Assembly (NCBI GenBank): GCA_910585245.1 | Contig: CAJUCO010000022.1 | Location: forward strand, 1-41,063 | DNA length: 41,063 nt | Source of the DNA: an uncultured Oscillibacter sp. | GTDB lineage: Bacteria; Bacillota; Clostridia; Oscillospirales; Oscillospiraceae | Direction of reading: 5' to 3' | In this document: in pieces, positions 1 through 7,485 of the stretch | Position numbering within the stretch: position 1 is the stretch's first letter | Layout of the letters: every line of letters begins with the position of its first letter | Notes under the pieces: model-generated | Database searches by the model: none | Told to the model about the DNA's origin: nothing | Seen by the model: the letters and a program-made list of their open reading frames with translations, nothing else | Position numbers and translations under genes: made by a program

Positions 1-209
1 GAAGTACGAGAGGCGACGAATCGCGGTTCCACTCTCATTTATCACTCAAGGGGCCTTTCACGCAGGCCGGACGGAGGGATGGTCCCTCCCGCTCACGGAC
101 GCACTTCCCGGTTCCCTCCGCAGGCGCGCTTGCAGCCGGTGACGCGCCCTCTCTGTTCTTTGGGTGGACTGGTACTCTTTCCGATCATCGCGGTATTCAC
201 TTTGACTCT
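1..209 (-). ncRNA. T-box leader, probable tRNA-Cys sensor (runs out of the window)
   Basis: Read on the minus strand, positions 35-22 give AGAGTGGAACCGCG, the conserved T-box motif. The GAGAG/CTCTC arms around it (about 36-32 and 12-8) form the antiterminator. Upstream lie other stem I landmarks: AAGAGTA of the loop-E side, an AGAGAGGG/GGCTGCAAG region, and GAAG followed by TGC at 103-101. In known leaders the specifier codon follows GAA plus one base (for example GAAAGGC in glyQS), which makes TGC (Cys) the likely specifier. The UGGA of the T-box bulge should pair with a tRNA discriminator U, as tRNA-Cys has. The terminator half and the controlled gene (cysS or a Cys biosynthesis/uptake gene are candidates) lie beyond position 1. 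Confidence 0.85.
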
Positions 210-215
210 TTTAGT

Positions 216-244
216 ATATTAGCAAGATTTGTCCACCGTGTCAA
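216..244 (-). promoter_or_regulatory. Sigma-A promoter of the T-box transcript
   Basis: Minus strand TTGACA (244-239), exactly 17 bases, then TAATAT (221-216). The -35 box is perfect and the -10 differs by one base. Transcription should start near 209, just before stem I of the T-box. Confidence 0.85.
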
Positions 245-250
245 GATGTT

Positions 251-469
251 TCAGTCCTCGCCTCTGAGCTGATAGCCCAGCTCCTGGACCTTTTGGCGAA
301 TCTGTTCCTGGCGCACGCCGGTGGAATCATAGTCCACCGCCACACAGCCCCGGTCGCTGAGACTGACGGAGGTGACGCCGGGAAGCATATCCAGCCCCTG
401 CTTCAAAAGTTTCTCATCGTGCTTGTCCCCGGCGTTCTCCAGAGAAAAATACGTGCTCAAACGGGTCAT
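251..469 (-). CDS. Small HMA-fold (heavy-metal-associated-like) protein without CxxC
   Basis: A 72-residue soluble protein whose length and pattern (beta strand, helix, 'GVTSVSLS' strand, 'CVAVDYD' strand, helix 'QEQIRQKVQELGYQL') match the ferredoxin-like HMA fold of copper chaperones and metal-ATPase N-domains. The metal-binding CxxC is absent: the N-terminal loop reads LENAGDKHDEK and the only Cys is in a later strand. Copper chaperone function is therefore doubtful; such degenerate HMA proteins are common and uncharacterised. The ATG at 469 is chosen because GGAAGGAG precedes it at the right distance; an upstream TTG at 487 would place that site inside the gene. It sits between a DivIVA-like gene and the T-box unit, all on the minus strand. 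Confidence 0.7.
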   Translation of the reverse strand: MTRLSTYFSLENAGDKHDEKLLKQGLDMLPGVTSVSLSDRGCVAVDYDSTGVRQEQIRQKVQELGYQLRGED

Positions 470-601
470 GGAAATCTCTCCTTCCAAAGGTTTGGAGTAG
501 CTTTCCCAAGAGCAGAATTTTTCATTCTCTCCACCGGCTCAGCCCCGGTCTAAGCGCTTGTATTTCCTGTCAAAATCTGGAGGACGGCGTTTCACAATTT
601 C

Positions 602-1231
602 TCACTCCGCCACGCTCTCCTCCGTCCGCTTTTCCAGACGGGCGGACAACTCCTCCAGCTCCGCCCCGGTCTGGTCCAGCGCCCTGGGCAGCTGGCTGAG
701 GGTCACTTCAATTTTTCGCAGCTCGCCGTTCACGTGTCCGGCCACAGACTCAAAATCGCTGACCAACCGCTGATAGCGGCTCCGGAAATCCTCCATTGTC
801 CGGCGGGTCTGGGCGGCGGCCTCCTCCTCCAAATCGTCGGCCCGCTTTCGGGCCTCGCACTCAATGGACCCCAGCCGCTCCCGAAACCGGGCGTAGGACT
901 CCGCGTCGGGCCGGAGGGCGTCCCGCTCGGCGGTGAGACGCGCCACGTCCTGCTCCAGGGCCCGCAAAGGCTCCAAATCCGCCCGGGCGGCGGCCTCCGT
1001 TTCCAGCTTCTCCCGAAGACCGTCCCGCTGGGCCGTCAGCTCCTCCACCTGGGCCCGGAGCCGCTCCAATTCCTCCGTCCGCTCCTCCGCCTCCTTGCGA
1101 AGGGTCTCGTTTTCCGCCTCCAACTCCCGCTGCACAGCGGCGGCCTTATCCGAGGCCTGTTCCAGATACCGCACCACATCCTGCTTGTCAAAGCCGCCAA
1201 AAGCCACGCTTTTAAAGGAATAATTCTCCAT
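602..1231 (-). CDS. DivIVA-domain coiled-coil protein
   Basis: A 209-residue cytoplasmic protein. The N-terminus (MENYSFKSVAFGGFDKQDVV) has the pattern of DivIVA/GpsB/SepIVA-like N-domains, where a short amphipathic start is followed by 'GFDKQDVVRYLE'. Residues about 25-115 are a long heptad-rich coiled coil full of Glu/Arg/Leu, and a second coiled segment fills the C-terminus. Such proteins recruit cell-division, envelope-synthesis or sporulation partners to curved membrane; the specific partner cannot be read from sequence. The ATG at 1231 is preferred over a TTG seven codons upstream because the family N-terminus begins there. The promoter at 1293-1265 would drive it and perhaps the HMA gene downstream. 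Confidence 0.75.
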   Translation of the reverse strand: MENYSFKSVAFGGFDKQDVVRYLEQASDKAAAVQRELEAENETLRKEAEERTEELERLRAQVEELTAQRDGLREKLETEAAARADLEPLRALEQDVARLTAERDALRPDAESYARFRERLGSIECEARKRADDLEEEAAAQTRRTMEDFRSRYQRLVSDFESVAGHVNGELRKIEVTLSQLPRALDQTGAELEELSARLEKRTEESVAE

Positions 1232-1264
1232 AAGGCCACCGTTTCCTCTCAAAATTTCCTTTTG

Positions 1265-1293
1265 ATTTTACCACAGGCCATAACATTTTACAA
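1265..1293 (-). promoter_or_regulatory. Promoter of the DivIVA-like gene
   Basis: Minus strand TTGTAA (1293-1288), 17 bases, TAAAAT (1270-1265), about 35 bases before the start codon. The AT-rich patch stands out against GC-rich surroundings. Confidence 0.6.
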
Positions 1294-1431
1294 GGGGCAT
1301 CCTTTTCAAGTCCGGCTGATGTCATACCGTATCCAGCTAATACAGGCAGGGACGGCTTCTCTCCCGCCCCGGGCAGCCAATCACGATTGCTCCAGGAAAC
1401 ACGAGCTTTTCCTCCCATTTTACAAAAGACC

Positions 1432-1463
1432 GTCCGGCGCTTCCCTGCTTGGAAGCGCCGGAC
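1432..1463 (-). terminator. Terminator hairpin of the GH112 operon
   Basis: Perfect 13-bp inverted repeat GTCCGGCGCTTCC / GGAAGCGCCGGAC around a 6-base loop, 6 bases after the GH112 stop codon. On the minus strand it is followed by a short T-rich tract (TCTTTTGT). The remaining sequence up to about 1293 shows no gene. Confidence 0.7.
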
Positions 1464-1469
1464 GAAGTG

Positions 1470-3638
1470 TCAAATCTCATACCACCGAATCTCGTTGGCG
1501 GCCAGCTCCAGCGGGAAGCCGGACCCGTCCCCCCGGTAGACCGTGGTGCTCTGAGGCTTGTAGGTGTTGTTCACCACGCAGAAGCGCCCGCTTTCCACAT
1601 AGGCGTGGACCTCCACGTGGCAATTGGAGGAGAACCACTTCTCCAGGCAGTCCTCCCCATGGGCGGCCCAGAGAATCGCCCGGTGAAGCAGCCGGTTATT
1701 CTCAAAGGAGTAGGGCAATCCGGAGACATACACCCCCCGGCCGGAGCCAAAGGCGTTCACCGCCAGCTGGACCTCCCGGTCCCGCTGCACCAGCACCTCC
1801 GCCCCCTCCAGGGCGTAGACGCTCCGCTGGCCCTCGCCAAAGTCCACCGTCTCTCCGGCGTCCGCCAGAATGAAGTGGGAGCGGTGCTCCTCCCAGTTGT
1901 ACTTGTCGTAACCCAGTGTAAAGCCCGTCTCCTTTTCAACGCCCAGCACCGGGGCCATCTGGAAATACCGCCCCTGGTACTGGTGGCCGGAGGGCTCCCC
2001 CACGCCGATGAAGCCGCCGCCGTTCCAGACAAACCGCTTTACCGCGGCGGAAACCTCCGGCTCCTCCCAGACGGCCCCGCCGGTGTGGGCGGTGTCTCCG
2101 CCGCCGATGTTCAAAAGCACATCCACCCCGTCCAGGGCATGGGGATCTTTTTTCAAATCGTCAAAGCTCAAAAACCGCACGTCGAAGGGCGCGCCGGACA
2201 GGGCCTCGATGACCCCGGCGTAGGAGTAGTTCTGCTTCTGGTACAGGGCGTGGTGGACCATGTGGCAGCCCCAGGACCGGGCCCTTCCCCAGCAGTTCAG
2301 CACCGCCACGGTCTTGACGCAGTAGGGCCTGGCCCCGTTGATGTGGCCGTACAGCTCCCGGAACTCCCTGCACACGGATTCTACATACTCGATGAACTCC
2401 GGAAACTCGCAGGCCAGCTTCAAATACCCGCCGTAGCCGATGCGGTCAATGGGCTTTCGCAAAATGGCCCGCCGGGCGGTGACCCAGTTCTCCCGGGCCT
2501 CTCCCACCGGGTTTCCGCCCTCGTGGAAGGTATCCGGGAAGAAGTAGGGCAGGAAGCGCCCCTCGGTGTACTGCACGCCGGGGATGTCGGAAATCAGCCG
2601 CAAGGTGGACCCGTTGCCCACGCTGCCCACCACGGCATCCAGACCGATGGACTTAAACTCCTCCAGATACGGCTCCGTGCCAATCCAGTGGTCCCCCAGG
2701 AACATCATGGCCTCCTTGCCCAGTTCGTGGGTGAGGTCCACCATCTCCTTTGCCAGGGCCGCCACCTCCCGCCGCTGGAACGCCATGAAATCCTGGAACT
2801 CCTTGGAGGGAAGTCGATACTGGTTGTTATAATATCCCTGGTCGATTATAAATTCCGGCCGGAACCGGTAGCCCACCTCCCGCTCGAACCGCTCCAGAAT
2901 ATAGGGGGACACGGAGGCGGAGTAGCCGTACCAGTCCACGTATTTCTCCCGTTTCAGCTCGTCGAAGATCAGGGTGAACTGGTGGAAGAAGGTGGTGTAG
3001 CGGATGACGTCCACATAGGGGTGGTCCTGGATGAACTTTTGCAGCCGCTCCATGGTAAACTTCCGGGTCTTGGGCTGGCGGACGTCAAAGGTGATTTGAT
3101 GCTCGAAGTCCTTCCAGTCGTTGGTAACGGCGTTGTACATATGGACCGGGTCCCAGATGAGATAGGCCAGAAAGCTGACCGTGTAGTCGTGGAACGCCTC
3201 CGGGGCGGGGATGACCACCGCGCCGCTGGCGGCGTCATAGTCCCACTTCTCCAGAGCCAGGGGCTCTCCCGAGGTGCGGTCCATAACCTCCCACCAGCGC
3301 TTAATATCGTCCCGGGTGTTGACCTCCAGCAGCTCGCCGCTGACGCCCTTTAAAAGGGGGATGGACAAAGGTCCTCCCGCCGCCGTGTGAAAGGCGGTCA
3401 TAATGTAGCACTGCTGCACCTCGTCGGGGTTGGCTTTGGCCCAGGCGTTGTCCTTCCGGGTGGTATAGTAGGTGGCATAGACCTTGGCGTCAGCGGATTT
3501 CAATTCCTCGGGGTAATCTGTGCCGTCGCAGTCCCGGATGGCGTCGGCCCCCCAGCGCTCCAGCAGGGCCAGGGTTTCCGGCACCACGTCCACGTCGGTG
3601 GGAATGGTCACCCGGCCCTTCTTCTGTAAATTTTCCAT
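1470..3638 (-). CDS. gnpA: 1,3-beta-galactosyl-N-acetylhexosamine phosphorylase (GH112)
   Basis: A 722-residue cytoplasmic enzyme of the galacto-N-biose/lacto-N-biose phosphorylase family, full length. The family phosphorolyses Gal-beta-1,3-GalNAc (mucin core) and Gal-beta-1,3-GlcNAc (milk oligosaccharide) to alpha-galactose-1-phosphate and free HexNAc. Residues 1-430 resemble the partial TIM barrel with the catalytic-acid motif GDHWIGTEPY (Asp316); a Rossmann/glutamine-amidotransferase-like domain follows (LLNIGGGDTAHTGG, FIGVGEPSGH), then a C-terminal beta domain. AAGGAG precedes the ATG by about 8 bases. It is the last gene of a minus-strand operon behind a sugar ABC importer, which fits intracellular phosphorolysis. 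Some GH112 members prefer beta-1,4-galactosyl-rhamnose, so the acceptor sugar is inferred, not proven. Confidence 0.9.
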   Translation of the reverse strand: MENLQKKGRVTIPTDVDVVPETLALLERWGADAIRDCDGTDYPEELKSADAKVYATYYTTRKDNAWAKANPDEVQQCYIMTAFHTAAGGPLSIPLLKGVSGELLEVNTRDDIKRWWEVMDRTSGEPLALEKWDYDAASGAVVIPAPEAFHDYTVSFLAYLIWDPVHMYNAVTNDWKDFEHQITFDVRQPKTRKFTMERLQKFIQDHPYVDVIRYTTFFHQFTLIFDELKREKYVDWYGYSASVSPYILERFEREVGYRFRPEFIIDQGYYNNQYRLPSKEFQDFMAFQRREVAALAKEMVDLTHELGKEAMMFLGDHWIGTEPYLEEFKSIGLDAVVGSVGNGSTLRLISDIPGVQYTEGRFLPYFFPDTFHEGGNPVGEARENWVTARRAILRKPIDRIGYGGYLKLACEFPEFIEYVESVCREFRELYGHINGARPYCVKTVAVLNCWGRARSWGCHMVHHALYQKQNYSYAGVIEALSGAPFDVRFLSFDDLKKDPHALDGVDVLLNIGGGDTAHTGGAVWEEPEVSAAVKRFVWNGGGFIGVGEPSGHQYQGRYFQMAPVLGVEKETGFTLGYDKYNWEEHRSHFILADAGETVDFGEGQRSVYALEGAEVLVQRDREVQLAVNAFGSGRGVYVSGLPYSFENNRLLHRAILWAAHGEDCLEKWFSSNCHVEVHAYVESGRFCVVNNTYKPQSTTVYRGDGSGFPLELAANEIRWYEI

Positions 3639-3650
3639 GCTTTACACTCC

Positions 3651-3857
3651 TTAGAGTCCAGATCCCTTGTCGCCCTCAAAGGGCTTGTTGTACACCAGCA
3701 GCGCCGCCAGCAGCAAAATCACGCCCAGGACCATCAGCCCCAGTCCCTTCATCTGCCCGGTCAACGTCCAACCGAAAATCACCAGAGCCAGTCCCACGAA
3801 AAAGAAGCCCGCGATGAACAGCGCCCGAAGGCCGGTGTGCTCTTTCCAAAATTTCAT
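3651..3857 (-). CDS. Small two-helix membrane protein of the GH112 locus
   Basis: A 68-residue protein with a short basic cytoplasmic start (MKFWKEHTGLR), two hydrophobic helices (about 11-31 and 37-56) joined by the turn GWTLTGQMKGLG, and a polar tail. It lies between the second permease gene (10-bp gap) and the phosphorylase gene (12-bp gap), so it is almost certainly cotranscribed with them. I recall similar short proteins beside GH112 loci of clostridia (possibly the DUF6903 family) but cannot confirm the family. A role as a permease accessory subunit is only a guess from position. Confidence 0.7.
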   Translation of the reverse strand: MKFWKEHTGLRALFIAGFFFVGLALVIFGWTLTGQMKGLGLMVLGVILLLAALLVYNKPFEGDKGSGL

Positions 3858-3866
3858 ACCGTCACC

Positions 3867-4757
3867 TCATCCTTTCAGGCCGCCCACGGTCATGCCCTGG
3901 GTCAGCTTCTTCTGCACGCACATATAGAGAATCAGCGTGGGCAGCATCACCAGCACAAGGCCCGCGTACAAAATGCCGTACTGGGCGGAGGACTGCTGGG
4001 CCTGCATCAGATTTAAAAGCCCCACCGGCAGGGTTTTCTGTCCCGTGGCGCTGCTCATCAGCGTCATGGAAATAATGTACTCGTTCCAGAAGGAGAGGAA
4101 GTTGAAGAGGATAATAGTGATAATAGAGGGCTGAGCCATGGGAAAGATAATCCGAACCATAGCCTGCCCATAGCCCGCGCCGTCGATGTAGGCGGCCTCC
4201 TCAAAGTCGTGGGGGAGGGTGGCGAAATAGCCGGAGAGGAGGTAAATGGTGAAAGGCAGGGCCGTGGAGGCATACACCACCGCCAGCACCACCAGGTTGT
4301 TCAGTAAAAAGCCGTTCCCCACCAGGTTTTTCAGCCACGCGTCCCCGTCCCGGAGCATCAGGAAGATGGGCACCACAATGTAGTTTACGTTGATGAACAG
4401 TCCCGCCATGAAGCAGGTATTCAAAAAGCGGCTTCCCCGGAAGCGGAACCGGGCCAGACAGTAGGCCGCAGGCAGGGCAATCACCAGCAGCAGCACCAGA
4501 GACAGGGCCGTCACCAGGACGGAGTTTAGCATATAGCTGCCCATGCTGGCGGAGTTCCAGGCGTCCACAAAGTTCTGCCAGTAAATGCCGGCCGGCAGAG
4601 CCCAGGGGTTGCCGTAAAACTCGCTGTTTTGCTTGATGGAGGCCAGGAAGACCCAGGCCACCGGGACGATGATGACCACCGCCAGGGTAATCAACACCAC
4701 ATAGATGAAGATTTTATACAGCGCCTCGCCGGACGTGCCTTTCTTTTCTTTCGTCAT
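3867..4757 (-). CDS. Carbohydrate ABC transporter permease (MalG type)
   Basis: A 296-residue inner-membrane subunit with six predicted helices (about 17-39, 74-98, 110-131, 150-175, 209-229, 260-281). The cytoplasmic EAA loop 'EEAAYIDGAGYGQAMVRIIFP' at about 186-206 docks the ATPase. Together with the upstream permease and solute-binding protein it forms a CUT1-type importer, here most likely for galacto-N-biose/lacto-N-biose because the phosphorylase follows in the same operon. No ATPase gene is present in the operon; CUT1 systems in Firmicutes commonly share a distant MsmK/MalK-like ATPase. A 12-bp gap separates it from the preceding permease gene. Confidence 0.92.
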   Translation of the reverse strand: MTKEKKGTSGEALYKIFIYVVLITLAVVIIVPVAWVFLASIKQNSEFYGNPWALPAGIYWQNFVDAWNSASMGSYMLNSVLVTALSLVLLLVIALPAAYCLARFRFRGSRFLNTCFMAGLFINVNYIVVPIFLMLRDGDAWLKNLVGNGFLLNNLVVLAVVYASTALPFTIYLLSGYFATLPHDFEEAAYIDGAGYGQAMVRIIFPMAQPSIITIILFNFLSFWNEYIISMTLMSSATGQKTLPVGLLNLMQAQQSSAQYGILYAGLVLVMLPTLILYMCVQKKLTQGMTVGGLKG

Positions 4758-4769
4758 ATCCTCGCCCCC

Positions 4770-5645
4770 TTACATTTCCAGGACTTCCCGCTTCGTCACC
4801 CAGTTCACCAGGGCGGACAGCAGGAAGGAAAACAGGAAGATCACCACGCCCGCCGCCATGGAATAGCCGTAGAGCCCCGCGTCCTTCTGGGCGTACATAA
4901 AGCTCAATCCCACGTCGGCCATGCCCTTGGCCACCATGGCCTTGACAAAGAGGAAGGCCATGTTGATGGTGGAGATGATGAAGAAGGTGAGCGTGGTGCG
5001 GATGTTGGTCCAGATCAAAGGCAACGTCAGCTGGAAGAACTGAGTCAGCCGCCCCGCGCCGTCCAGCCCCGCGCTTTCATAGAGGCTCTCGGGCACGGCG
5101 GACATGGAGGCCATGTACATGACCATGTAATAGCCGATGGCCTGCCAGACCATGGCGATAATGACGCTGACGATGACCATGGGCTGGTCCTTCCAGAGAA
5201 CCATAACCGTCTCCCCCTTGAAGAGGGAGAGGATGCTGTTCAGCATCCCGTTTTCCGGCTTGTAGATGGCGGAGAAGATGCCCGCGATGACCACCACGGA
5301 GAGGATGTTGGGGATGTAAAAGACGATACGGAAAAAGTTTTGTCCCTTGATCTTCTCCCGGGTCAGAATCGCCGCGAAGACGATGGCGAAAAAAAAGGTG
5401 ATGATGGTGACGGTGACAATCAGCAAGATGGTGTTTTGCATAGCCGTGATAAATTTCGTGTCGTTCATCAGGGCCCGGAAATTCGCCATGCCCGCAAAGG
5501 TCTCCGTGGGGGAGTAAGCCCCCCGCTCAAAGAGGGACATACGAAAGACGTTCAGGGTGGGCAGGATCATGAAGAGGAAGTACAAGATCACCGCCGGGGC
5601 GACGCACAGGGCCAGGAACCGCCCCCGGCTTTTGCTGTTGCGCAT
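4770..5645 (-). CDS. Carbohydrate ABC transporter permease (MalF/UgpA type)
   Basis: A 291-residue membrane protein with six predicted helices and the EAA-type loop 'YESAGLDGAGRLTQFFQLTLP'. It has the usual order and length of the first permease of CUT1 sugar importers. The ATG at 5645 is chosen over one at 5666 because AAAGGAG sits 7 bases before it. It pairs with the MalG-type permease downstream and the lipoprotein upstream. A strong hairpin (5691-5720) in the gap before it may keep permease expression below that of the binding protein. Confidence 0.92.
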   Translation of the reverse strand: MRNSKSRGRFLALCVAPAVILYFLFMILPTLNVFRMSLFERGAYSPTETFAGMANFRALMNDTKFITAMQNTILLIVTVTIITFFFAIVFAAILTREKIKGQNFFRIVFYIPNILSVVVIAGIFSAIYKPENGMLNSILSLFKGETVMVLWKDQPMVIVSVIIAMVWQAIGYYMVMYMASMSAVPESLYESAGLDGAGRLTQFFQLTLPLIWTNIRTTLTFFIISTINMAFLFVKAMVAKGMADVGLSFMYAQKDAGLYGYSMAAGVVIFLFSFLLSALVNWVTKREVLEM

Positions 5646-5690
5646 GAAACCACTCCTTTCTGGCATATGGCGGGGTCAGAGTTTTGAAAA

Positions 5691-5720
5691 CGGCGGCGGG
5701 CAGGAACCTGCCCGCCGCCG
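5691..5720 (-). promoter_or_regulatory. Intra-operon stem-loop between binding-protein and permease genes
   Basis: Perfect 14-bp inverted repeat, CGGCGGCGGGCAGG / CCTGCCCGCCGCCG with a 2-base centre, in the 108-bp gap after the solute-binding gene. On the minus strand it is followed by TTTTC. This is the placement of partial terminators or 3'-end protectors that raise binding-protein mRNA over permease mRNA, as known for malE-malF. Confidence 0.7.
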
Positions 5721-5753
5721 CTGGTTCACGGACGATACGGTTTTACGGGGCGT

Positions 5754-7133
5754 TTATCCCATGATGTTGGCCCGCATTTGGTCGCTGGCGGTTTTCACGT
5801 CGCTGATCCACTGGTCCACGGAGACGCTGCCGTTCACCAGGCCGTTGACGGGGTCCAGGAAGACCTCACGGACGGTGCCCAGGCCCGCCACGGCGTTATA
5901 GGCCGCGAAGTTGCCCATGGCCGCGTCGGCTCCGTTGTCATAGATGGAGTAGAACATTTTGTTGTCGCCTTCCAGATTGTCCGTCAGGCCGGGAACGGGC
6001 TGCACCGCGCCGCCCTTGGCGAAGATGGCGCAGGCCGCGTCACTGTACAGGAAGGCCACGAACTGCTTCGCCGCGTCCAGGTTGGGAGCGGCGGCGGGAA
6101 TCCAGGCCTGCTCCAGCCAGCAGTAGCTGGCGCCGTTGCCGCCGGCTTTGGCGGCGGGCAGGGCGGTCATGCCCCATTTGAAGCCATCGGCCCGGGGAGC
6201 CTCGGCCATCTCGCCCACAATCCAGGTGCCGTTGGGCATGAACAGGGCCTTGTTGTCCAAAACCAGCTGCTGGTTCTGGGTGAAGTCCTGGTCGTTGGCC
6301 TGGGCGGGAGTGACGGGGTTTGTGTAAGAGGCCAGCTTGGCAATGATGTCGAAGCACTGTTGCGCCTCGGGGGTGTCCCAGATGCCCTCGGCATAGGTGG
6401 TGGCCTTGTTGAAGAAGTCCGCGCCGCCCACGGAATACATCAAAGCGTACAGGAAGGCGTCAAAATAGCCGGTGGTGGGATAGGTGAAGAGATAGCTGCC
6501 CTCGGCGGCGGCCAGGTCGCCCAGCGCCCACATCTCCTCCCAGGTGGTGGGAACGCTCCAGCCCTTCTCCTCGAAGAGGCCCGCGTTGTAGAACAGGCCG
6601 CAGGGGGAGTAGAACATGGGAGCCAGATACGTGGCGCCGTCGCCATAGGGGTTGGTGACGGAGGTGTCGGTGAAACCGCCGACAATTTTGTCGGAGACCT
6701 TGACGCTTTCGCCGGGGATGGTCATGGACAGCACATCCGTCAGCTCGGCGATGTTGCGGTCTTTGATGAACTGCTCGGTGAGGCCCTTCTCCCGGCCGGT
6801 GGCCAGGTGAATGACGTCGGGGAAGTCGCCGCCCTGCATGGAGGGCCCGATGACGTCTTCCAGGTTTTTGTCGCAGATCAGGTTGACCTTCACGCCGGTC
6901 TCGGCGGTAAAGGCATCGCAGACCTCCTGCCACATACCGGGATAGGCTTCCTCATAACCGGAGGCCAGGGCGGCCACGGTGATGGTCACATCCTCAGCGG
7001 GGGGAGGCGTGGTCGTGTCGCCGCTGCCGGAGTCGGCAGGGGGCGGGGTGGCGGTTCCGGCGTCCTTCCCGCCGCAGGCGGCCAGGGACAACGCCAGGGC
7101 CAGAGTCAGCAAGAGACTGAGAAACTTCTTCAT
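5754..7133 (-). CDS. Sugar ABC transporter solute-binding lipoprotein
   Basis: A 459-residue extracellular binding protein. The signal peptide (MKKFLSLLLTLALALSLAAC) ends in a lipobox with Cys20, followed by a flexible Gly/Ser/Thr/Pro linker to about residue 50, then a family-1 periplasmic-binding fold ('VKVNLICDKNLEDVI', 'NGTWIVGEM', 'AAKQFVAFLY'). It should deliver the disaccharide to the two permeases encoded downstream. AAGGAGG precedes the ATG. It is the first gene of the GH112 operon and is divergent from an AraC regulator, with a 352-bp promoter region between. The ligand is inferred from the downstream GH112 enzyme. Confidence 0.92.
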   Translation of the reverse strand: MKKFLSLLLTLALALSLAACGGKDAGTATPPPADSGSGDTTTPPPAEDVTITVAALASGYEEAYPGMWQEVCDAFTAETGVKVNLICDKNLEDVIGPSMQGGDFPDVIHLATGREKGLTEQFIKDRNIAELTDVLSMTIPGESVKVSDKIVGGFTDTSVTNPYGDGATYLAPMFYSPCGLFYNAGLFEEKGWSVPTTWEEMWALGDLAAAEGSYLFTYPTTGYFDAFLYALMYSVGGADFFNKATTYAEGIWDTPEAQQCFDIIAKLASYTNPVTPAQANDQDFTQNQQLVLDNKALFMPNGTWIVGEMAEAPRADGFKWGMTALPAAKAGGNGASYCWLEQAWIPAAAPNLDAAKQFVAFLYSDAACAIFAKGGAVQPVPGLTDNLEGDNKMFYSIYDNGADAAMGNFAAYNAVAGLGTVREVFLDPVNGLVNGSVSVDQWISDVKTASDQMRANIMG

Positions 7134-7167
7134 AGTTGTACCTCCTTATAATATAGGGGCTTCTACC

Positions 7168-7182
7168 GGCCGGATTCCGGCC
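7168..7182. promoter_or_regulatory. 15-bp palindrome in the binding-protein leader
   Basis: GGCCGGATTCCGGCC, a perfect dyad with one central base, lies between the -10 box and the ribosome site of the binding-protein gene. It could be an operator (AraC or local repressor) or an mRNA hairpin. Confidence 0.45.
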
Positions 7183-7193
7183 TTACATTGTTT

Positions 7194-7223
7194 AGTATAG
7201 CCGGTCCCCCATTGGCAAAGCAA
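7194..7223 (-). promoter_or_regulatory. Promoter of the GH112 operon
   Basis: Minus strand TTGCTT (7223-7218), 18 bases, TATACT (7199-7194). The weak -35 and 18-bp spacing fit an activator-dependent promoter, consistent with the divergent AraC gene. Confidence 0.55.
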
Positions 7224-7396
7224 TCTTTTTCTTGCGGAACTTTTTAGAGATCTTGCTCTATTTGCATTTTGCCCCATTTTTCAGGGGATACCCCGCCGCC
7301 TTTTGGGTATAATCTATAATTTCAGAATCTCTCTCCCCTCTCTTCTCCTCCCCGCCTCCAAATCCCGGTAGAAGCGGGAAAAATTTGGACAAGAAG

Positions 7397-7425
7397 TTGC
7401 GCCGCCCATCCAAAGCCGCTATAAT
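7397..7425 (+). promoter_or_regulatory. Promoter of the first AraC regulator
   Basis: TTGCGC (7397-7402), 17 bases, TATAAT (7420-7425), about 60 bases before the start codon. Another TATAAT-like patch near 7305-7318 has no convincing -35. Confidence 0.65.
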
Positions 7426-7437
7426 GGGAACCAGACC

Positions 7438-7468
7438 GGGCGCTGCCAATTTTCAAAAAATTGCGCCC
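7438..7468 (+). promoter_or_regulatory. 5' UTR hairpin before the AraC gene
   Basis: GGGCG-CTGC-CAATTTT / CAA / AAAATTG-CGCCC: a two-part stem with a 4-base bulge, ending about 8 bases before the GGGAGG ribosome site. It may tune translation of the regulator; no T-run follows, so it is not a terminator. Confidence 0.45.
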
Positions 7469-7485
7469 GCCAGGGAGGGCCTCTC

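Noticed and set aside
1449..3353. A 634-codon plus-strand frame opposite the GH112 gene.
   Set aside because: No recognisable motif or ribosome site; the GH112 frame is full length with its catalytic motif.
5778..7151. A 457-codon plus-strand frame opposite the solute-binding protein gene.
   Set aside because: Gly/Val/Gln/His-rich shadow translation; the minus strand has a signal peptide, lipobox and family motifs.
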